Assembly: GCA_003586005.1 (NCBI GenBank)
Contig: NSKI01000022.1
Coordinates: 1 to 39,251 of the forward strand
Length of the DNA: 39,251 bases
Direction of reading: 5' to 3'
Source of the DNA: Haloplasmatales bacterium 4B
GTDB taxonomy: Bacteria; Bacillota_I; Bacilli_A; Haloplasmatales; Haloplasmataceae
Shown here in pieces: positions 33,259 to 39,251 of this stretch; the stretch's first letter is position 1, and every line of letters starts with the position of its first letter. The notes below the pieces were generated by a model, which was given only the letters and a program-made list of their open reading frames with translations, was not told where the DNA came from and made no database searches. A program made the translations under genes and the position numbers.

Positions 33259-35898
33259 ATGAAAAATAAAGAATTAGCTAAAAAATACAATCATTTAGAA
33301 GTAGAAGAGGGAAAATATCAGTTTTGGATAGATAATGAATTTTTTAAAGCTGATGTATTATCAAATAAACCTCATTATACTATAGTTATCCCACCGCCTA
33401 ATGTTACTGGTAAACTTCATTTAGGCCATGCCTGGGACACAACTCTACAAGATATGATAATTAGAAGAAAAAGAATGCAAGGTTTTGATGCTTTATGGCT
33501 ACCGGGAATGGATCATGCCGGCATTGCTACGCAGGCCAAAATTGATGAAAAATTAAGAAAAACAGGTGTCTCTCGTTATGATTTAGGTCGAGATAAATTT
33601 TTAGAGGTTGCCTGGAGTTGGAAGAAAGAATATGCGGATTTTATACGTGCTCAGTGGGAAAAATTAGGATTATCTTTAGATTATTCTCGTGAACGCTTTA
33701 CATTAGATGAAGGCTTAAACAAAGCTGTAAATGAAGTGTTTGTTCACTTATATAATAAAGGACTAATTTATCGTGGAGAACGGATTATTAATTGGGATGT
33801 TCAAGCTCAAACAGCGTTATCAAACATAGAAGTAGAACATAAGGAAATTGAAGGGGCATTTTATTACTTTAAATATCTGATTGAAAACGGTGATGGAGAA
33901 TATTTAGAAGTAGCTACAACAAGGCCAGAAACGATGTTTGGCGATGTAGCAGTTGCCATAAACCCTAATGATAAAAGATATGCACATTTAGTAGGTAAAA
34001 AAGTATTAGTGCCAGGAAATAAATTACCTGTACCAATCATTTTAGATGATTATGTTGATATGGAGTTTGGTACTGGTGCTGTTAAGGTTACACCTGCACA
34101 TGACCCAAATGATTTTGAGATTGGTAATCGTCACAATTTATTGCGACCAATTTGTCTTAACCAAGATGGAACAATGAATGAATTAGCATTAAAATATAAA
34201 GGATTAGATCGATTTATTTGTCGTAAACAACTTGTAGAAGATTTACAAATAGAAGGACTTGTAATAAAAATTGATAAACATCTTCATTCAGTTGGTCACA
34301 GCGAACGTACTGGAGTTATAGTTGAACCATATTTATCAAAACAATGGTTCGTTAAAATGAGACCTTTAGCTGATAAAGTTTTAGAAAATCAACAAGATGC
34401 ACAAAAAAAGGTTAAATTCTATCCGGAAAGATTTGAAAAAACTTTGAACCAGTGGATGGAAAATGCCTATGATTGGTGTATTTCACGACAATTGTGGTGG
34501 GGACATAGAATACCCGCATATTATTCAATTAAAACTGGTGAAGTAATTGTTTCTGCAACACCTCCTAAAGATATTGAAAATTATAGACAAGATGAAGATG
34601 TTTTAGATACTTGGTTTTCTTCAGCACTTTGGCCATTTTCAACACTAGGATGGCCGAATTTAGATAGTGAAGATTATAAAGCTTACTTTCCAAATGACAT
34701 CTTAGTAACTGCCTACGACATCATCTTTTTTTGGGTAGCTAGAATGATTTTTCAATCATTAGAGCTTACAAATTCAAGGCCATTTAAAAATGTTTTAATC
34801 CATGGCTTAATTCGTGATGCCGAAGGTCGTAAAATGAGTAAGTCATTAAATAACGGAGTTGACCCCATGGATGTCATTGAAAAATATGGTTGTGACAGCC
34901 TGCGTTATTTTTTAACTACTAATTCAGCACCAGGACAAGATTTGCGCTATATTGAGGAAAAACTTGAGGCTTCTTGGAACTTCATTAATAAAATTTGGAA
35001 TGCTTCACGTTATGTTTTAATGAATTTATCTGATGATAATTTTGAATCAATTAAAATTAATATTGATAAATTAAACGTTTCTGATAAATGGATTTTAAAT
35101 CGCCTTAATGAAACCATTAAAAATGTTGATTATAATTTTGAAAAATATGAATTTGGTGAGGTTAGTCGTCATTTATATAGTTTTATTTGGGATGATTATT
35201 GTGACTGGTATATTGAAATGTCAAAATTAACTTTATATGGTGAAGGTGAAACAGCTAAACAAACAACTAGAGATGTTTTGTTGTTTGTATTAGATAATAT
35301 ATTAAAATTACTACATCCATTTATGCCATTTGTGACAGAAGAGATTTATCAATCAATTCCTCATGAATGTGAATCAATTACTATTAGTAATTGGCCAGCT
35401 GTAAATTCTGACTTTGAGTTTACTGCTGAAGTTAACGTAATGAATTCATTGCAAGAAATAATAAGGGCAATTAGAAACATGCGAAGTGAGGTTAACTCAC
35501 CTATGTCTAAACCAATAGACTTAACAATAAAAGTTGCAAATGAAGAATTTAAAAAAGAATTACTACTAAATAAAGCTTATATAATTAAATTTTGTAATGT
35601 AGAAAACTTAATTATATGCAACAGCATAGTCGTAAATGAAAAAGTAATGACATCGGTTATTACTAATGGTGAATTATTAGTGCCTTTAAGAGGATTAATC
35701 GACATTGAAGCTGAAATAGCTAGACTACAAAATGAATTAGGGAAACTATCACAAGAAGTGGGTAGGTGTGAAAAAATGCTTGCTAATCCTAATTTTGTGA
35801 AAAAAGCACCAAGTGATAAGGTTGAAGCAGAAAAACATAAATTATCTGATTATAAAACAAAGTATGAGGCTATTAAAAATAGAATAAAAGACTTATAA
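33259..35898 (+). CDS. valS: Valyl-tRNA synthetase
   Basis: A class I synthetase that charges tRNA-Val. The 879 residues contain [14 protein letters not shown] (HLGH at 54-57), the CP1 editing domain ([15 protein letters not shown], and [16 protein letters not shown]), [10 protein letters not shown], the anticodon-binding helical domain, and a C-terminal coiled coil (about 810-879) that grips tRNA. ATG 33259 has AAAAGGAG upstream. It is the second gene of the T-box operon and in the Bacillus order after ysxE. folC, next in Bacillus, is absent here. Confidence 0.98.
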   Translation: MKNKELAKKYNHLEVEEGKYQFWIDNEFFKADVLSNKPHYTIVIPPPNVTGKLHLGHAWDTTLQDMIIRRKRMQGFDALWLPGMDHAGIATQAKIDEKLRKTGVSRYDLGRDKFLEVAWSWKKEYADFIRAQWEKLGLSLDYSRERFTLDEGLNKAVNEVFVHLYNKGLIYRGERIINWDVQAQTALSNIEVEHKEIEGAFYYFKYLIENGDGEYLEVATTRPETMFGDVAVAINPNDKRYAHLVGKKVLVPGNKLPVPIILDDYVDMEFGTGAVKVTPAHDPNDFEIGNRHNLLRPICLNQDGTMNELALKYKGLDRFICRKQLVEDLQIEGLVIKIDKHLHSVGHSERTGVIVEPYLSKQWFVKMRPLADKVLENQQDAQKKVKFYPERFEKTLNQWMENAYDWCISRQLWWGHRIPAYYSIKTGEVIVSATPPKDIENYRQDEDVLDTWFSSALWPFSTLGWPNLDSEDYKAYFPNDILVTAYDIIFFWVARMIFQSLELTNSRPFKNVLIHGLIRDAEGRKMSKSLNNGVDPMDVIEKYGCDSLRYFLTTNSAPGQDLRYIEEKLEASWNFINKIWNASRYVLMNLSDDNFESIKINIDKLNVSDKWILNRLNETIKNVDYNFEKYEFGEVSRHLYSFIWDDYCDWYIEMSKLTLYGEGETAKQTTRDVLLFVLDNILKLLHPFMPFVTEEIYQSIPHECESITISNWPAVNSDFEFTAEVNVMNSLQEIIRAIRNMRSEVNSPMSKPIDLTIKVANEEFKKELLLNKAYIIKFCNVENLIICNSIVVNEKVMTSVITNGELLVPLRGLIDIEAEIARLQNELGKLSQEVGRCEKMLANPNFVKKAPSDKVEAEKHKLSDYKTKYEAIKNRIKDL

Positions 35899-35903
35899 AA
35901 GTA

Positions 35904-35931
35904 AAAGAGAGTATTTTTAAATACTCTCTTT
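35904..35931 (+). terminator. Terminator after valS
   Basis: A perfect 12-bp stem (35904-35915 with 35920-35931) with a TTTA loop. The descending arm is CTCTCTTT. Confidence 0.75.
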
Positions 35932-35966
35932 GAAAAGTTTTATAAGTTCCATAAAGGAGAAAAGTT

Positions 35967-36254
35967 TTGGAAAGCATATGGATTATATATATTAGTTTAT
36001 GTCTGGGAATATTAATTGGTGCCCTAAATATTATTCCTAAAAAAATTATTGTTTATAATGAAAGATTAACTTTGATAGGAATATTTTCGTTATTATTTGT
36101 TATGGGATTAAGTATAGGTAGTAAGAAAGATATTATAAATAATCTACATCAGGTAGGTTTGATAGGTTTAATGTATGCTTTTTTTTCTGTTTTATTTAGT
36201 ATTATAACTGTTTATCTTTTAACTACAGTTATTTTTAGGAGGAAAAATAAATGA
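35967..36254 (+). CDS. lysO: LysO-type lysine exporter, N-terminal subunit
   Basis: A 95-residue membrane protein with three hydrophobic segments (about 4-22, 36-52, 62-88). The arrangement LTLIGIFSLLFVMGLSIGSKK is that of the N-terminal third of LysO (YbjE), the lysine exporter of E. coli. The start is TTG 35967, 8 bases after AAAGGAG; no ATG is available near it. The stop overlaps the next start (ATGA), so the two chains are made together and probably form one transporter. The pair adds to about 294 residues, the length of one-chain LysO. Confidence 0.8.
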   Translation: MESIWIIYISLCLGILIGALNIIPKKIIVYNERLTLIGIFSLLFVMGLSIGSKKDIINNLHQVGLIGLMYAFFSVLFSIITVYLLTTVIFRRKNK

Positions 36255-36850
36255 AAATGACAATTTATATACTCGTTTTAGTTATTATAGGAATATTTTC
36301 TGGTTATTTTTTCCTCGGAAATGAAGTTAATAATTTAGATATATATATATCAGTTATTTTAAATATTACAATCTTTTCAGTAGGAATTACTTTGGGTTTA
36401 AATAAAAAAATATTTAAAGAATTAAAAAAAACAGGAAAGAATTTATTGTTATTACCTATTGGTACAATTATAGGTAGCTTACTAGGGGGATTAGTTACAG
36501 GAATACTAATAAATCACTCGTTAAGTTTAAGTTTAGCAATTGCATCAGGTTTTGGCTGGTATAGTATTTCAGCAGTTATTTTAACTGAAAATGCAGGTGT
36601 AGAAATTGGTAGTATTGCATTTATTACTAATGTTATTAGAGAAATGATGGCTTTCTTATTTATTCCAATAGTAGCTAAAAAATTAACGCCATATACAGCT
36701 ATTTGTATAGGCGGTGCGACAACAATGGATACAACATTACCACTAATAACAAAGTCAACTAATGAAAAATATGCATTAGTTTCATTTATACACGGTGGGG
36801 TATTAAGCTTTCTTGTTCCTGTGCTGGTGCCTTTTTTCGCAAGTATATAA
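36251..36850 (+). CDS. lysO: LysO-type lysine exporter, C-terminal subunit
   Basis: A 199-residue membrane protein with about six segments that corresponds to the rest of LysO. GFGWYSISAVILTENAG and IGGATTMDTTLPLI are the conserved family motifs that line the transport path. ATG 36251 has AGGAGGA upstream, at the end of the first gene. Two-chain forms are found in other Firmicutes to my knowledge, so this is not simply a frameshift: the ATGA overlap and own ribosome site argue for a genuine two-gene arrangement. The substrate is predicted to be lysine or a related amino acid. Confidence 0.85.
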   Translation: MKMTIYILVLVIIGIFSGYFFLGNEVNNLDIYISVILNITIFSVGITLGLNKKIFKELKKTGKNLLLLPIGTIIGSLLGGLVTGILINHSLSLSLAIASGFGWYSISAVILTENAGVEIGSIAFITNVIREMMAFLFIPIVAKKLTPYTAICIGGATTMDTTLPLITKSTNEKYALVSFIHGGVLSFLVPVLVPFFASI

Positions 36851-36871
36851 GTGGGTAATCCCACTTTTTTT
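36849..36871 (+). terminator. Intrinsic terminator after lysO
   Basis: A perfect 7-bp stem (36849-36855 with 36860-36866), TAAT loop, followed by T to 36871. Confidence 0.85.
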
Positions 36872-36967
36872 GTTCCCTTTCAGATAAATAGTAAAAAAAA
36901 CAAATTAATTGTGATTAAACACAATGCGGTTTTGTCACGTAATAAATTATTTTATAGTTAATAAATA

Positions 36968-37003
36968 ATTAAAGAGTGAAGTTTTTCAACTTCACTCTTT
37001 AAT
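36968..37003 (-). terminator. Hairpin terminator of yyaL
   Basis: A perfect 16-bp stem (37003-36988 with 36983-36968) closes a GAAA loop on the minus strand. The yyaL stop codon (36994-36992) lies inside the stem. Confidence 0.75.
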
Positions 37004-39049
37004 GTCTGATAGTTTTGTAATTTCAGATATTATTTCTTGTTTATTATATAGAGGCTCATTGCATTGATAGTTTGAACAAATAAAGCAAGCTATTTCCTCA
37101 GAATGGCTTCTATATCCAAGGAATAAATCATTCTTTTTTGAAACATCTTCTTTAAATAATGTAACCGTTGTAGTAAATGGTAAATATTTATCATTAATTA
37201 AAGCTAATACTTCTTTTAAACTAGGACTATCTTTTGTTGAAACTAATACGATTTTAGTTTTAGGTACTTTATAAAACATATAACTTGATAACATGAATGT
37301 ATGTGACGTAGGTGAATCGTTAATTTTTCCAGCAAAATATTCTATTTGTTTTTGAGCTATAGTGTTTTGGTAAATATCATCTGTAATTTCCGCTAAACGG
37401 ATTAAATTCATTGTCACAATACTATTGCCTGAAGGAATTGCACCATCATAGATTTCCTTTGTTTTCATGATTAGTTCATCACTATCATTACCAGTTTGAT
37501 AGAGTCCACCTTTATCTGAATCTCTAAACAGATCAAGCATTCTAGTATTTATATCTTGTGCTCTTTCAATATAATCACATTTTCCAGTTGCTATAAATAG
37601 TTCTATTAATCCCCATATGAAATAACCATAGTCATCTAAATAGCCTAAATATTTAGCTTCTCCATCTCTATATCTTGCTAGAATTCTACTATCTTTTGTG
37701 ATTAGATTATCAATAATAAAGCTAACTGCTTTTTCCGCTTCAAAGATATAGAATTTATTATCAAATACTTTTCCGGCAATAGTTAATGCAGCAATCATCA
37801 TCCCATTTGTAGAGGTCAATATTTTATCATCTTTATAAGGATGAACTCGTTTTTCTCTTTCATTAAATAATTTAACGCGAATTTCCTCTAATTTATCTTG
37901 ATCAATATTAGTGAATTCGTTATCTTTATGATGAAGTAAGTTTAAAATATTTGCATTTTCAAAATTTCCTGTTTCAGTGATATTAAAGTAATCACAAATA
38001 AATTTAGCATCATCATTTGGTAAAATATTTGTAATTTCAGTTTTAGTCCATAGGTAAAATTTTCCTTCAACACCTTCTGAATCAGCGTCAATTGCGGTAT
38101 AAAATCCACCATCAGGACTTACCATTTCACTTAAAACAAATTTTATTATTTTTTCAGCTATTTCTTTATATAGTTTTTTATGTGTCACTTGATAAAGCTC
38201 TGTATAAGCTATTGTTAGAAAGGCATTGTCATAAAGCATTTTTTCAAAGTGAGGTACTAACCACTTTTTATCAACAGAGTATCTAGAGAATCCATATCCG
38301 ATATGGTCAAAAATACCACCTTTATACATTGAAACTAATGTCTTTTCAACCATATCAATTGCTTTTTGAACATTATTATAAATCCCATATCTTAATAAAT
38401 ATAATAATTGATGTGGTGATGGAAATTTTGGTTGAGAACCAAAACCACCATAATTTTTATCAAAAGACATTTCGAGTGTATTAAAGGCTTTTTCAAAAAT
38501 TTGTTTATCTATTTCTTGATGGGGATTATCATCTCTGTATTCTCTTATTATTCTAGTTATTTCTTCAGCTGAGTTAAGAATTTCACTTTTATTTTCTTTC
38601 CACTTATCATAAGCTTTGTTTAGTAATTCCATGATTCCATTATGGTTACCATAAGATATTTTTGGGAAATAAGTTCCTGCATAAAAAGGTTTCATGTCAG
38701 GAGTCATTAAGATTGTAAGAGGCCAACCACCACTTCCTGTTAGTGCTTGACATACTTCCATATAAATATTATCTATATCAGGCCTTTCTTCACGATCGAC
38801 TTTAATAGAAATATATTTTTCATTTAATACAGATGCCACTTCATTATCTTCAAATGATTCTCTTTCCATAACATGGCACCAATGACAAGTACTGTATCCA
38901 ATACTTAAAAAGATAGGTTTATCTTCGCTTCGAGCTTTAGAAAAAGCCTCCTCACTCCAAGGATACCAATTGACTGGATTATGGGCATGCTGGAGTAGAT
39001 ACGGAGACTTTTCGTCTGCCAATCTATTGGCTACTTCTTCGCTGTTCAT
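36992..39049 (-). CDS. yyaL: YyaL-type thioredoxin-domain protein (DUF255)
   Basis: A 685-residue protein close in length to B. subtilis YyaL (689). It opens [24 protein letters not shown], split as [15 protein letters not shown] and NPVNWYPW, then [12 protein letters not shown] with a thioredoxin-like C55-x-x-C58, [10 protein letters not shown] and GGWPLT. These form the DUF255 thioredoxin fold, followed by a large alpha/alpha barrel like that of glycan epimerases. The function is unknown; the human relative is SPATA20. The start at 39049 is chosen because AAGGGG lies about 8 bases upstream; an ATG at 39139 has no such site. It is cytosolic and stands alone beside the IS-like end. Confidence 0.9.
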   Translation of the reverse strand: MNSEEVANRLADEKSPYLLQHAHNPVNWYPWSEEAFSKARSEDKPIFLSIGYSTCHWCHVMERESFEDNEVASVLNEKYISIKVDREERPDIDNIYMEVCQALTGSGGWPLTILMTPDMKPFYAGTYFPKISYGNHNGIMELLNKAYDKWKENKSEILNSAEEITRIIREYRDDNPHQEIDKQIFEKAFNTLEMSFDKNYGGFGSQPKFPSPHQLLYLLRYGIYNNVQKAIDMVEKTLVSMYKGGIFDHIGYGFSRYSVDKKWLVPHFEKMLYDNAFLTIAYTELYQVTHKKLYKEIAEKIIKFVLSEMVSPDGGFYTAIDADSEGVEGKFYLWTKTEITNILPNDDAKFICDYFNITETGNFENANILNLLHHKDNEFTNIDQDKLEEIRVKLFNEREKRVHPYKDDKILTSTNGMMIAALTIAGKVFDNKFYIFEAEKAVSFIIDNLITKDSRILARYRDGEAKYLGYLDDYGYFIWGLIELFIATGKCDYIERAQDINTRMLDLFRDSDKGGLYQTGNDSDELIMKTKEIYDGAIPSGNSIVTMNLIRLAEITDDIYQNTIAQKQIEYFAGKINDSPTSHTFMLSSYMFYKVPKTKIVLVSTKDSPSLKEVLALINDKYLPFTTTVTLFKEDVSKKNDLFLGYRSHSEEIACFICSNYQCNEPLYNKQEIISEITKLSDIKE

Positions 39050-39171
39050 AATATCAACCCCTTCTATTTTAAAAAATAATTCATTATTTATTGTACCCTT
39101 ATAATAGGAATATATAAACCGATATGCTTTGAACATCAAAAAAGCACAGGAATTATTCCAGTGCTAAAAGC

Positions 39172-39251
39172 TTTGGTTCTATAATATCTGGTGTGGGTGA
39201 AAACTCACATCAGTTTTTTTGTACACAAAAAGAGACATAAATCCAATTTCC
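39172..39251. repeat. Right copy of the 80-bp terminal inverted repeat
   Basis: The exact reverse complement of 1-80. The IS-like part is 39175-39251 (77 bases), starting GGTTCTATAATATCTG and reading outward. Because both window ends enter the same end of the element, the flanking copies must be in opposite orientation to each other. Confidence 0.6.
39188..39220 (+). terminator. Intrinsic terminator inside the right IS-like end
   Basis: An 11-bp stem (39188-39198 with 39203-39213, two G-U pairs) with a GAAA tetraloop is followed by seven T. It points out of the window, into the element. Confidence 0.75.

Noticed and set aside
36908-36924. ATTGTG/CACAAT inverted repeat between lysO and yyaL
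   Set aside because: The arms are only 6 bp, there is no T tail, and the stretch lies between two clear terminators with no gene to regulate.

Overview
The window is a gene-dense, AT-rich (about 30% GC by eye) chromosomal segment of a low-GC Bacillota (Firmicute). It uses the standard bacterial code, with TGA as stop, so it is not a mycoplasma. The gene order follows Bacillus closely: uvrC, gerE, murI/racE, gerM, rph, rdgB (ysnA), ysnB, ysoA, tig, clpX, lon, engB (ysxC), and later spoVID, ysxE, valS. GerE, GerM, SpoVID and YsxE are endospore proteins. Sporulation-type promoter motifs lie in front of gerE and spoVID, so the organism is very probably an endospore former or a recent descendant of one. 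Compared with B. subtilis, the blocks for succinate dehydrogenase (sdh), lonB and the heme pathway (hemAXCDBL) are absent from their usual places, which suggests a fermentative, heme-independent lifestyle. A Turicibacter/Haloplasma-like lineage would fit, but the genus cannot be fixed from the sequence alone.

Layout. 1-80 and 39172-39251 form a perfect inverted repeat that looks like the end of one insertion sequence, so the window is probably a contig cut inside a multicopy IS. 200-7020: DNA repair, spore regulation and RNA or nucleotide housekeeping (uvrC, gerE, DEDDh exonuclease, murI, gerM, rph, rdgB, ysnB). 7241-8431: a lone 5S rRNA with its own promoter, tRNA-Gly, a sirtuin and a convergent tRNA-Arg. 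8729-15509: protein quality control (TPR protein ysoA, trigger factor, ClpX, Lon, GTPase EngB). 15667-17770: an unknown protein, a pseudouridine synthase and a MarR/FabT-like regulator. 17819-21467 (minus strand): cls, mrp/salA, tmcAL. 21799-22511: yceD-rpmF behind a perfect consensus promoter. 22748-28014: a membrane GGDEF protein, deoC-deoD nucleoside salvage and the M16 peptidase pair ymfF-ymfH. 28176-30256: thyA-folA-plsC with overlapping genes. 30453-32169: the spore-coat pair spoVID-ysxE. 32137-35898: a small unlisted membrane protein on the minus strand, a T-box riboswitch, a GNAT acetyltransferase and valS. 35967-36850: a two-gene lysine exporter. 36992-39049: a YyaL-type thioredoxin-domain protein.

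Regulation is unusually readable. Many genes have extended -10 promoters (TGnTATAAT), and nearly every operon ends in a clear intrinsic terminator. Points most worth checking: a 53-residue Cys-rich membrane protein (32137-32298, minus) with a sigma-K-like promoter beside spoVID-ysxE; a short upstream ORF and long hairpin in front of a lon start that has no Shine-Dalgarno; an intrinsic terminator directly in front of cls; a possible Shine-Dalgarno-masking helix before ysoA; and the free-standing 5S gene. I found no CRISPR array, prophage, toxin-antitoxin or recognisable defence system.
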